Assembly (NCBI GenBank): GCA_022511345.1
Contig: JAFLRR010000004.1
Location: 92,524 to 156,523 of the forward strand
Direction of reading: 5' to 3'
Origin: Alistipes sp.
GTDB taxonomy: Bacteria > Bacteroidota > Bacteroidia > Bacteroidales > Rikenellaceae
DNA length: 64,000 nt
Under the pieces are notes generated by a model. The model worked only from the letters and a program-made list of their open reading frames with translations. It was not told the DNA's origin and searched no databases. The position numbers and the translations under genes were made by a program. Each line of letters opens with the position of its first letter. Position 1 is the stretch's first letter. Positions 1 through 11,171 of this stretch are shown in pieces.

Positions 1-2796
<2,796 letters not shown>

Positions 2797-2838
2797 CGAC
2801 TGCGATTCAAAATGTCAAAACTTCAAAAACCATCGATT

Positions 2839-4815
2839 ATGTTAAGACGCATTTTCATACTGCTGACCATCCTGGCAGCATCGGCTACGGCCCAGGCCGC
2901 TCGAAACGAGAAACCGTTCGTCATACCCGAGCTCAAGGAGTGGACCGGCGGCGAGGGCGATTTCACGATAACCTCCTCCACGCGAATCGTCGTTCCGGCT
3001 GACAACCAGCCTCTGCACAACATCGCCGGCATGTTCGCCGACGACCTTCGCAAGATGTTCGGCATCGAGGCGGCCGTTGTCAGCGGCAAGGCTGCCGACG
3101 GCGACATCGTCCTGAGCCTGCGTGCCGACAGCAAGCTCGGCGACGAGGGCTACGAGGTGCGCACCGCACGACGCGCCGAGCTCACCGCACCCACAGCCAC
3201 GGGTCTCTACTGGGCTACGCGCACCATACTCCAGATGGCCGAGACCCACGGCAAGAGCGGCAGCCACAGAGCCGTCATCCCCCAGGGCAAACTCCGCGAC
3301 TGGCCCGACTACGCACTGCGCGGCCTGATGCTCGACTGCGGCCGCAAGTTCATCCCCATTGAGTTCCTGCAGGACTATGTCGACATCATGTCCTACTACA
3401 AGATGAATTTCCTGCAGATACACCTCAACGACAACGGATTCAAGCAGTTCTTCGACAACGACTGGGATAAGACCTATGCCGCCTTCCGCCTCGAGTCCGA
3501 GACCTTCCCCGGACTGGCTGCCGAGGACGGCCACTACACCAAGGCGGCCTTCCGCGAGCTGCAGAAGCGCGCCGCGCAGCGCTGCGTCGAGATCATGCCC
3601 GAAATCGACATGCCGGCCCATACTCTGGCCTTCGTCCACTACAAACCCGAGCTTGGCAGCGACCAGTACGGCCACGACCATCTGGATATCATGAAGCCCG
3701 AGACCTACGAGTTCCTCGACGCCCTTTTCGCCGAGTATCTCGAGGGTGACGACCCTGTTTTCGCTGGTCCGCGCGTCTCGATAGGCACCGACGAGTACTC
3801 GAACCGCGACCGCGAGGTTGTCGAGAAGTTCCGCTACCTGACCGACCGCTACATCCGCTACGTCGAGTCGTTCGGCAAGCAGGCCTGCATCTGGGGCTCG
3901 CTGACCCACGCCGCGGGCCAGACTCCCGTCAAGGTCGACAACGTGCTGATGCAGGCGTGGTCCAACGGCTACGCCAAGCCTCAGGACATGGCCGCACTCG
4001 GCTACAAGCTGCTGAGCATCCCCGACGGCCTGGTCTACATCGTTCCTGCCGCCGGCTACTACTATGACTATCTGAACACCAAATACCTCTACGAGGAGTG
4101 GACGCCGGCCAACATCAACGGCGTGATCTTCCCCGAGCGCGACCCCGCAATCACGGGAGGCATGTTCGCCGTGTGGAACGACCACGTCGGCAACGGCATC
4201 TCCACGCGCGACATACACCACCGCGCCTACCCCGCCCTGCAGACCATGGCTGCCAAGTGCTGGGACGGCGTGTCGGTCACCGTACCTTTCGAGGTCTTCA
4301 ATCTCCGCCGCCACGAGCTCTCCGAGGCTCCCGCCATCAATCTCATGGGCCGCCATGTGGCCGCAGGAGGCGATGACTATACGCCCTTCTGGAGTGTTGA
4401 GCGCCTGAATCCAGGCACCGAATACGAATATGAGGATGTAGGCTACGACTACATGGTAACCTTCGACATAGAGTGCGCCGACGAGGCTCCCGGCACCGAG
4501 CTCTTCCGCTCGCGCGACGCCGTCTTCTACCTCTCCGACCCCATCAGCGGCATGCTGGGCTATGCCCGCGACGGCTACCTCAACCGTTTCAAGCGCCGCG
4601 TCTCGGCCGGCAGGAAGATGACCATATCTATCGAGGGCGACAACCGTTCGACGCGTCTCTACATCGACGGCCGCCTTGTCGAGGAGCTCGCCCGCGGCCA
4701 CAAGTGGTACAGCGAGAAGGCCAAGACGGGCTATGTTCCCACGCTCGTATTCCCGCTGCGCCGCACGGGCGACTTCCGCAGCCGCATCACCAACTTCGAA
4801 GTTAAGCAGAAATAA
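2839..4815 (+). CDS. GH20 beta-N-acetylhexosaminidase, secreted
   Basis: Removes terminal beta-GlcNAc or beta-GalNAc by substrate-assisted catalysis. The ATG at 2839 is preferred over the in-frame ATG at 2812 because it directly begins a signal peptide (MLRRIFILLTILAASATAQA). An N-terminal GH20b-type alpha/beta domain is followed by the TIM barrel, which starts near 'RGLMLDCGRKF' with 'HLNDN' after it. The catalytic Asp-Glu pair is D318-E319 in 'IGTDEY'; most relatives have GGDE here, so the preceding residues are divergent. The last 150 residues look like a concanavalin/LamG-type beta-sandwich ('LYIDGRLVEEL'). The gene ends 9 nt before the sialidase start, consistent with one operon. Confidence 0.93.
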   Translation: MLRRIFILLTILAASATAQAARNEKPFVIPELKEWTGGEGDFTITSSTRIVVPADNQPLHNIAGMFADDLRKMFGIEAAVVSGKAADGDIVLSLRADSKLGDEGYEVRTARRAELTAPTATGLYWATRTILQMAETHGKSGSHRAVIPQGKLRDWPDYALRGLMLDCGRKFIPIEFLQDYVDIMSYYKMNFLQIHLNDNGFKQFFDNDWDKTYAAFRLESETFPGLAAEDGHYTKAAFRELQKRAAQRCVEIMPEIDMPAHTLAFVHYKPELGSDQYGHDHLDIMKPETYEFLDALFAEYLEGDDPVFAGPRVSIGTDEYSNRDREVVEKFRYLTDRYIRYVESFGKQACIWGSLTHAAGQTPVKVDNVLMQAWSNGYAKPQDMAALGYKLLSIPDGLVYIVPAAGYYYDYLNTKYLYEEWTPANINGVIFPERDPAITGGMFAVWNDHVGNGISTRDIHHRAYPALQTMAAKCWDGVSVTVPFEVFNLRRHELSEAPAINLMGRHVAAGGDDYTPFWSVERLNPGTEYEYEDVGYDYMVTFDIECADEAPGTELFRSRDAVFYLSDPISGMLGYARDGYLNRFKRRVSAGRKMTISIEGDNRSTRLYIDGRLVEELARGHKWYSEKAKTGYVPTLVFPLRRTGDFRSRITNFEVKQK

Positions 4816-4824
4816 CGTGGGCCT

Positions 4825-6369
4825 ATGAGAGCGCGATTGATACTGACGGCCGCGGCGCTGCTGATGACGACCGCCGCACTGGCCGGCATCGTGAAGGAGA
4901 TACGGGTCGAGCCGGTCGACAAATTCACCGGGCGCGGCAACCACGGCGAACTGCTGCTGAAGGCGACCGTCGTCGTGGACGGAATCGCCGGCGGCCAGAC
5001 GCTGGAGGCGCTGACCGTCTCGACGGCCGGCACCACGTCGTTAGCCGATGTTGGCAGATTCTATGCGATGGTGGAGGCCGCCGACGGCAAAACCCTGTCG
5101 CACAATGAGTTCAAACCCAAAGGCGGCAAGGATGTCCGCATCAGGGTCAACGGTGCGATACCCGCCGAGGGGACGCTTAAGATACACGTCTATGCCGACG
5201 TTGCCGACGATGCGTGCGAGGGCAACCGCATCTCCGCCGAGCTTAAGAGCCTCGAGGTCGGCGGCCGCAAATACACACCCTCCTCCAGCGTGGCAGCCTC
5301 GCGCGAGATACTTCTCTGCCGCAAGCTGCTGTTCGCTCCCGGCGACTACGGCTCGCGCAACTGGCGCATCCCGGCCCTGAGGGCTCTGCCCGACGGTTCT
5401 CTGCTGGCAGTCAACGACAAGCGCAAGAACAACGAGGGCGACCTTCCGCAGGATATCGACATCGTAGCCCGCCGCAGCACCGACAACGGCCGCACGTGGA
5501 GCGAACCGGTCGACATAGCCGTCGGCCAGGGCTACAAGAAGGGCTTCGGCGACCCGGCCCTGGCAGTCACTGCCGACGGCAGCGAGGTGATATGCCTCTT
5601 CGTCGGCGGCAACTACCTCTGGAGCTCCACGCCCGACGACCCCACGAGCTCGTACATGTCGCGCAGCCGCGACGGCGGCCGCACCTGGTCCGCACCCGAA
5701 GACATAACCGCCTCGATATGGGGCGCCGAGGCACCCAACCCCGAGTGCCGCAACTACACCTACTCCTTCTTCGGCTCGGGTAACGGAGTGACCCTCGAAC
5801 ACGGCCCCCACGCCGGACGCATACTCTTCGCCGCGGCCATGGGTCCGGCCCGCAAGCTCGACAATCGTGCCGTCTACTCCGACGACAACGGCCGCACGTG
5901 GCATGTCTCGGGCCTGGCCTTCGAGGGCGGCGACGAGGCCAAAATCGTCGAGCTGACCGACGGGCGTCTGCTGATGAGCGTGCGCCGTCAGGGCGAGCGC
6001 GGATACAGCATCTCGCACGACGGCGGCCAGACCTGGACCGAGCAGGGAACATGGCCCGGAATATACGCCAACGCCTGCAACGGCGACATGATTCGCTACC
6101 CCGCTGCCGAGGGCACGCTGCTGCTCCATTCGGTTCCCGACAACACTCAGCGCCGCAACGTCTCGGTGTTCCTGAGCCGCGACGAGGGCCGCACCTGGGG
6201 CCAGCCCACGAGCATCTGCCCCTACGAGTCGGTCTACTCCTCGCTGACCGTTCTGCCCGACGGCACCATAGGCATATATATAGAGGAGAACCCGACCAGG
6301 GCCGGCTGCGAGCTGTGGTACATGAACGTATCCTGCCAGTGGCTCACCCGCAGCGCAAAAACAGAATAG
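4825..6369 (+). CDS. GH33 sialidase (exo-alpha-sialidase), secreted
   Basis: Releases terminal sialic acids from host glycans. A signal peptide (MRARLILTAAALLMTTAALA) leads into a roughly 140-residue N-terminal beta-rich domain, probably carbohydrate-binding, and then the six-bladed sialidase propeller. The catalytic arginine-triad entry motif is present as 'NWRIPAL' (R181). At least five Asp-box repeats can be read: 'STDNGRTW', 'SRDGGRTW', 'SDDNGRTW', 'SHDGGQTW' and 'SRDEGRTW'. The C-terminal Tyr/Glu nucleophile pair probably lies around 'PYESVYSSLTV'. It lies 9 nt after the GH20 gene and 24 nt before the kinase gene. No sialic-acid catabolism genes are visible in this window. Confidence 0.95.
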   Translation: MRARLILTAAALLMTTAALAGIVKEIRVEPVDKFTGRGNHGELLLKATVVVDGIAGGQTLEALTVSTAGTTSLADVGRFYAMVEAADGKTLSHNEFKPKGGKDVRIRVNGAIPAEGTLKIHVYADVADDACEGNRISAELKSLEVGGRKYTPSSSVAASREILLCRKLLFAPGDYGSRNWRIPALRALPDGSLLAVNDKRKNNEGDLPQDIDIVARRSTDNGRTWSEPVDIAVGQGYKKGFGDPALAVTADGSEVICLFVGGNYLWSSTPDDPTSSYMSRSRDGGRTWSAPEDITASIWGAEAPNPECRNYTYSFFGSGNGVTLEHGPHAGRILFAAAMGPARKLDNRAVYSDDNGRTWHVSGLAFEGGDEAKIVELTDGRLLMSVRRQGERGYSISHDGGQTWTEQGTWPGIYANACNGDMIRYPAAEGTLLLHSVPDNTQRRNVSVFLSRDEGRTWGQPTSICPYESVYSSLTVLPDGTIGIYIEENPTRAGCELWYMNVSCQWLTRSAKTE

Positions 6370-6393
6370 ACTAAAACCAATACAAACTGCTTT

Positions 6394-7491
6394 ATGAAAG
6401 AAAAACTTCAGCGAATTGCACAGCAGTTCGCAATACAGGGCGCCATCAGCGAGATCGCGCCGCTCGGCGAAGGTTTCATCAACGACACCTTCATCGTCCG
6501 CACGGGCGAAGGTACGCCCGACTACATCCTTCAGCGCAAGAACAAGGCCATCTTCCCCGACGTTCCTGCCATGATGGAGAACATCCGCAAGGTCACCGAG
6601 CACATCCGCAAGCGCGTTGCTGCTGCCGGCGGCGACCCCGAGCGCGAGGCCATGCGCATCATCCCCACGGCCGAGGGCAAGTACTACCACGTCGACGAGG
6701 ATGGCGAGTTCTGGGCCGTCACGGTCTTCATCTCGGGCACCACGGCCTACGACAAGGCCGACACTCCGGCGCTCGCACGCAAGGGCGGCGAGGGCATCGG
6801 CCGCTTCCAGTCTCAGCTCTCCGACTTCACCGAGCCGCTGGCCGAGACCATCAAGGGTTTCCACAACATACGCCACCGCTTCGTTCAGTGGGACGCTTCG
6901 CTCAAGGCCGACGCAGCAGGCCGCTGCAAGGATTTGGCCGAGGAAATCAGCTGGATTGAGTCGCGCCGCGAGAAGATGCTCGACTTCTGGAAGAAGGTCG
7001 AGGACGGCGTAATTCCCACCCGCGTAACCCACAACGACACCAAAATCAACAACATCCTCTTCGACGAGCGCGGCGAGGTGCTCTGCGCCATCGACCTCGA
7101 CACGGTCATGAACTCTACCTCGCTCAACGACTTCGGCGACGCCATCCGCTCCTACACCAACACCGGTGCCGAGGATGACCGCGACCTGTCCAAGGTATCG
7201 ATGTCGTTCGATATGTTCCGCGCCTACACCGAGGGCTACCTCTCGCAGCGCGCCGGCGAGCTCACGCAGGTCGAGATAGACCACCTGGCCTTCTCGGCGC
7301 TCTACATCACCTACGAGCAGGTGCTGCGCTTCCTGATGGACTACATCGACGGCGACAAGTACTACAAAATCAAGTATCCCGAGCACAACCTCGTGCGCAC
7401 CCACGCGCAGTATGCGCTTCTGCAGAGCATGGAGAAGCAGTACGACGCCATGTGCGCGGCAGTTGCCGAGATTGCTGCAGCTGCCAGATAA
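6394..7491 (+). CDS. APH-family sugar kinase, probable N-acetylhexosamine 1-kinase
   Basis: A 365-residue protein with the aminoglycoside phosphotransferase/choline kinase fold. The Brenner-type catalytic loop is 'THNDTKINN' (catalytic Asp about residue 215) and the metal-binding Asp is in 'CAIDLDTVM' (about residue 234). Length and motifs fit N-acetylhexosamine 1-kinase (NahK), which phosphorylates GlcNAc or GalNAc at C1. Relatives in this phylum have been labelled 'mucin-desulfating sulfatase' after the Prevotella mdsC locus; no sulfatase motif is present here. Its place behind GH2, GH20 and GH33 genes supports a role in capturing HexNAc released from mucin-type glycans. The kinase fold is clear; the substrate is inferred from context. 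Confidence 0.8.
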   Translation: MKEKLQRIAQQFAIQGAISEIAPLGEGFINDTFIVRTGEGTPDYILQRKNKAIFPDVPAMMENIRKVTEHIRKRVAAAGGDPEREAMRIIPTAEGKYYHVDEDGEFWAVTVFISGTTAYDKADTPALARKGGEGIGRFQSQLSDFTEPLAETIKGFHNIRHRFVQWDASLKADAAGRCKDLAEEISWIESRREKMLDFWKKVEDGVIPTRVTHNDTKINNILFDERGEVLCAIDLDTVMNSTSLNDFGDAIRSYTNTGAEDDRDLSKVSMSFDMFRAYTEGYLSQRAGELTQVEIDHLAFSALYITYEQVLRFLMDYIDGDKYYKIKYPEHNLVRTHAQYALLQSMEKQYDAMCAAVAEIAAAAR

Positions 7492-7510
7492 TCCATCATA
7501 AGTGATGCAT

Positions 7511-7551
7511 AACAGACAGCGGGCGGTCCTCGGGGCCGCCCGCTGTCTGTT
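7511..7551 (+). terminator. Hairpin terminator of the glycan operon
   Basis: An inverted repeat of 16 bases (AACAGACAGCGGGCGG and its complement) surrounds a short loop, 20 nt after the kinase stop. A T-rich TTGCTTCC follows. It separates the plus-strand operon from the convergent secDF gene. Confidence 0.75.
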
Positions 7552-7563
7552 GCTTCCTACACG

Positions 7564-7602
7564 AAAAAAACCGGGCGGCATCCGCAATGGAGCCGCCCGG
7601 TT
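7564..7602 (-). terminator. Rho-independent terminator of secDF
   Basis: Read on the minus strand, AACCGGGCGGC pairs with GCCGCCCGGTT and is followed by a run of seven T. It starts 17 nt after the secDF stop codon. Confidence 0.88.
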
Positions 7603-7618
7603 CTAATTCACTCGCATC

Positions 7619-10567
7619 TTACTTTCTTGCCTTCTTGCCTTTCATCAGGTCATAAGCCACCGGCGTTGCGATGAACACCGACGAGCAGGTACCGATGAGC
7701 ACGCCGCAAATCAGCGCGAAGATAAAGCCGCGGATGGTCTCGCCGCCGAAGCAGAAGATAGCCAGCAGCGTCACGAGCGTCGTACCCGAGGTGTTTACCG
7801 TACGCGAGAGGGTCGAGCTGATAGCGTTGTTGACGTTGTCGCGGAACTCGCGCTTGGGATAGAGACCTATGTACTCGCGTATACGGTCGAAGATGACCAC
7901 CGTATCGTTAATCGAGTAACCTATGATAGTCAGAATCGCCGCGATGAATGCCTGGTCGACCTCCAAGTTGAACGGCAGCAGACCGTAGAATATCGAGAAC
8001 AGACCGATTACAATCAGCGCGTTCTGCACCAGCGCCAGCGTAGCGCCGATAGCCCACTGCCATCTCTTGAATCGCAGGGTTATGTAGAGACCGATTGCTA
8101 TGAGCGAGAATATCACCGCATAGATTGCGTTGTAGGTCATGTCCTTTGCAATCGAGGGACCGATTTTGTCGGCCGAGATGATACCGTTCTGGTCATCCTG
8201 CGTCGAGCGGAAGTTGTCGAAGGTTATTTCATATGTGTAGAGACCCTTCAGCGCGTTGTAGACAATCTCGTCCACCTCGGCCGTCGTCTCTTCCGACGTA
8301 TCGTCGTACTTGTACTGGGTCACGATTCGCATCTGGTTCTCCTGACCGTACTGCTTTACCTCGCAGCTGACGTTTGCAGCATCGCCGTCTACGAACGCTC
8401 CGTCGAGAGCGCCGCGCACCTCATCAGCCGATACGGGTCTGTCGAAGCGAACCACATATGTACGGCCTCCGGTGAAGTCCACGCCGCGGTTCAGGCCGCG
8501 CACTGCGAACGATATGAGCGACAGGACGATCAGCGCGCCCGAGATCATGTATGATACCTTACGCTTTGCGATGAAGTCGAACTTGACCTTCGAGAGGAAG
8601 GTCTCCGACCACTTGCGCGAGAAGGATATCGAGCCCCACTTCTCTACGACCCACTCCAGGAGCAGGCGCGTAACGAATATCGAGCACATCAGCGAGGTGA
8701 TGATACCGATGACCAGTGTGGTAGCGAATCCCTGCACGGGACCGTTGCCGAACACGTAGAGTACTATACCGGTAATGATGGTCGTCAGGTTACCGTCGAT
8801 AATTGCCGAGTATGCATTCGAGAAACCGTCCTTTATGGCCAGAGCTATGCCCTTGCCGCCGCGGAGCTCCTCCTTGATGCGTTCATATATAATCACGTTG
8901 GCATCGACAGCCATACCCATCGTCAGCACTATACCTGCAATACCGGGCAGCGTCAGCACCGCGCCGAACGACACCAGGAATCCCATCAGCAGGAACACGT
9001 TGGTGATAAGCGCTATATCGGACATCCAGCCGGCCGTCTTGTAGAACAGACCCATGTAGAGGAGCACGAGCAGGAAGGCTATCGCGAACGAGATCATACC
9101 TGCGTTGATTGACTCCTGACCCAGCGAGGGACCTACGACCGTATCCTGAATGATTCGTGCCGGGGCGGGCACCTTGCCCGACTTGAGCACGTTGGCCAGG
9201 TCCTGCGCCTCCTGAATGGTGAAGCTGCCGGATATCTGCGAATTTCCGCCTTCGATTTTGCCTCTTACCACCGGAGCCGAGTATACATAGCCGTCGAGTA
9301 CGATGGCGATGCACTTGCCGATGTTCTCGCCCGTCAGACGACCCCACTCGGCGATGCCGTTGGAGTTCATCGACATCGAAACCTCGGCAGCCGAGCCCTG
9401 CTGCGAGTAAGCCTCGCGGGCGTCGGATATCACGCTGCCGTCCAGCGGAGCCTTTCCGTCGGGACGCTCCACGCGAATCGAGTAGAGAGCGAAACGTCCG
9501 CCCATGTTCTCATCGCCCTTTATACCCCAGATGAAACGTACATCCGAGGGGAAGAGGTCGCGCACGGCGGGAATTGCCAGATAACGGTTCACGGCAGCCG
9601 TGTCGGCAGCACTCGAGGCACCCATCACTGCGCCGCCTGCATACTCCGCACCCAGAATCGAGAGCAGAGGATTGCGCTCGCGCGAGAGCACATCGGTCTC
9701 GGCGGGCTCAACGGTCGCCACCTCGGCAATCAGGCCGTCGCCGGTCTGCTCGCCAACCTCGTCAGTCTGCTCCTCGACAGCCTCGTCGAGCAGGTTGCGA
9801 ACCACGCGGTCAGCCTGCAGCAGCGCCGGGCGAAGCTCTATGCCGTTGTAAGTCGTCCAGAACTCGAGCGACGCGGTGCCCTGGAGCAGCTTGCGCACAC
9901 GCTCGGGCTCCTTCACGCCAGGCAGCTCGACCAGAATGCGGTTCGAGTTGGGCAGGCGCTGGATGTTGGGCTGCGTAACACCGAAGTGGTCGATACGGCT
10001 GCGGATGATGTTGTACGAAGCGGCTATCGCGTCGTCGGTCTCCTTGCGGAGCACCTTCACCACCTCGGCGTCGGTCGACTGCGGGGCTATATCCTTGCGG
10101 TCGGGGCTCACGAATATGGCAGCCAGGGGCTTGCCTCCCGAGATTCGGGCATAAGCCTCGGCGAAGTCGCCGATATAGTCGCCGCCCGTTCCGGCCTTCA
10201 TGCGGGCATTCGCCTCATCCATTGCGGCCGCGAATTCGGGATCGTTGCGGCTGTCGCCTGCCAGCGAGCGAACCACATCTTCCACCTGAATCTCGAGCAT
10301 GACGTTCATACCGCCCTTCAGGTCCAGACCCAGGTTGATCTCTTTCTCTTTGCACTCCTTGTACGTGTAACCCATATACACGGGCACGTTCATCATCGAG
10401 TCGAGATAATACTGTTCACGCGAAGCCTGTTCCGCGGGCTCGAAACCTGCGGCATACTTCGCTGCCTTGCGCTCTACGCTTTTCGTCTTGAGCGAGAAGG
10501 AGAGCTGGTAAACACAAGCGAGGGCGAACACTATCGCCAGCAGCTTGATAAAACCTTTACTTTGCAT
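7619..10567 (-). CDS. secDF: SecDF protein translocase subunit (fused SecD and SecF)
   Basis: A 982-residue inner-membrane protein of the Sec translocase. It uses the proton-motive force to pull preproteins out on the periplasmic side. SecD and SecF are fused, as is usual in Bacteroidota. The SecD half has an N-terminal membrane segment, 'GLDLKGGMNVMLEI', a large periplasmic P1 domain and five further helices. The SecF half begins near residue 670 with 'NRGVDFTGGRTYV' and ends in a Lys/Arg-rich tail. 'GMAVDANVIIYERIKEEL' and 'SINDTVVIFDRIRE' are the conserved membrane-core motifs of the two halves. It is monocistronic, with its own promoter and terminator. Confidence 0.97.
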   Translation of the reverse strand: MQSKGFIKLLAIVFALACVYQLSFSLKTKSVERKAAKYAAGFEPAEQASREQYYLDSMMNVPVYMGYTYKECKEKEINLGLDLKGGMNVMLEIQVEDVVRSLAGDSRNDPEFAAAMDEANARMKAGTGGDYIGDFAEAYARISGGKPLAAIFVSPDRKDIAPQSTDAEVVKVLRKETDDAIAASYNIIRSRIDHFGVTQPNIQRLPNSNRILVELPGVKEPERVRKLLQGTASLEFWTTYNGIELRPALLQADRVVRNLLDEAVEEQTDEVGEQTGDGLIAEVATVEPAETDVLSRERNPLLSILGAEYAGGAVMGASSAADTAAVNRYLAIPAVRDLFPSDVRFIWGIKGDENMGGRFALYSIRVERPDGKAPLDGSVISDAREAYSQQGSAAEVSMSMNSNGIAEWGRLTGENIGKCIAIVLDGYVYSAPVVRGKIEGGNSQISGSFTIQEAQDLANVLKSGKVPAPARIIQDTVVGPSLGQESINAGMISFAIAFLLVLLYMGLFYKTAGWMSDIALITNVFLLMGFLVSFGAVLTLPGIAGIVLTMGMAVDANVIIYERIKEELRGGKGIALAIKDGFSNAYSAIIDGNLTTIITGIVLYVFGNGPVQGFATTLVIGIITSLMCSIFVTRLLLEWVVEKWGSISFSRKWSETFLSKVKFDFIAKRKVSYMISGALIVLSLISFAVRGLNRGVDFTGGRTYVVRFDRPVSADEVRGALDGAFVDGDAANVSCEVKQYGQENQMRIVTQYKYDDTSEETTAEVDEIVYNALKGLYTYEITFDNFRSTQDDQNGIISADKIGPSIAKDMTYNAIYAVIFSLIAIGLYITLRFKRWQWAIGATLALVQNALIVIGLFSIFYGLLPFNLEVDQAFIAAILTIIGYSINDTVVIFDRIREYIGLYPKREFRDNVNNAISSTLSRTVNTSGTTLVTLLAIFCFGGETIRGFIFALICGVLIGTCSSVFIATPVAYDLMKGKKARK

Positions 10568-10657
10568 TTGAGTTAAACTATTTGTTATTCATTACTTTAT
10601 CCTCAATCACCCGGGCGTCGCCGCCGCATGCTGCGGCCATAACGCGCGGATAGCCTG

Positions 10658-10687
10658 CAAAAGTACGAATTTTTCGCGAAAAAACAA
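10658..10687 (-). promoter_or_regulatory. secDF promoter
   Basis: On the minus strand TTG, 19 nt and then TACTTTTG match the Bacteroidota -33/-7 consensus (TAnnTTTG). The predicted start gives a leader of about 85 nt that contains a short CCGCA/TGCGG hairpin. Confidence 0.65.
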
Positions 10688-10809
10688 GCATTCAGCACCA
10701 TATTTACGCAATTGCCGGCATCCTGCAGCCGGTGCGGGCCACATACGGCCGGAGCCGGGGCGAGTGAAATCGTCCCGGCTCCGTCACGTCATACGCAGCT
10801 TTTCCGCCG

Positions 10810-11124
10810 CTACTTCTTTGCCGACTCTGCGGGGCTCGCCTTCACGCGCAGCGAGGCCAGACCCTTGATGATGTTCTCCACCGAGTTCTTCGACTCGTCA
10901 TAGGTCACCGTCACCAGCTTTGTAGGCACATCCACCTTCACGTCCTTGACGCCCTTGCCCAGCGAAGGCACGTTGTTCATAATCTTGGCCTTGCAGTGCT
11001 CGCAGTCCACGTCGGTGATGAGCACCACGGTCTTCTCACTCTTCTTCTGGGGCTCCTTGGCCTCTGCGCTGCGCACTCCGGCGAACGCCAGCGCCGCGAT
11101 AACGCAAACTAAAAACTTTTTCAT
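10810..11124 (-). CDS. Periplasmic heavy-metal-associated (HMA) domain protein
   Basis: A 104-residue protein with a signal peptide (cleavage expected after 'VRSAEA') and one ferredoxin-like HMA domain. The metal site is the CxxC in 'DVDCEHCKAKI' (C41 and C44), the form used by copper chaperones such as CopZ/Atx1 and by the mercury-binding protein MerP. The Met usually just before the CxxC loop is replaced by Val-Asp. It lies 45 nt downstream of a TonB-dependent receptor and probably in the same transcript. It may bind a soft metal ion, most likely Cu(I), in the periplasm. The family is clear; the metal is inferred. Confidence 0.85.
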   Translation of the reverse strand: MKKFLVCVIAALAFAGVRSAEAKEPQKKSEKTVVLITDVDCEHCKAKIMNNVPSLGKGVKDVKVDVPTKLVTVTYDESKNSVENIIKGLASLRVKASPAESAKK

Positions 11125-11138
11125 AGCACTTAATAAAT

Positions 11139-11171
11139 AATTTTGAATTTTGAATTCTGAATTTTGAATTT
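11139..11171. repeat. TTTTGAA heptamer array
   Basis: Four to five imperfect copies of a 7-base unit (TTTTGAA/TTCTGAA) fill the gap between the HMA gene and the receptor and run into the receptor stop codon. The same heptamer array occurs at 29450-29481, so it is a dispersed intergenic repeat. Confidence 0.7.

Noticed and set aside
10751..10782. GC-rich 13-bp hairpin after the HMA gene as a classical terminator
   Set aside because: The stem is strong but no T-run follows on the minus strand, so I do not list it as an intrinsic terminator.
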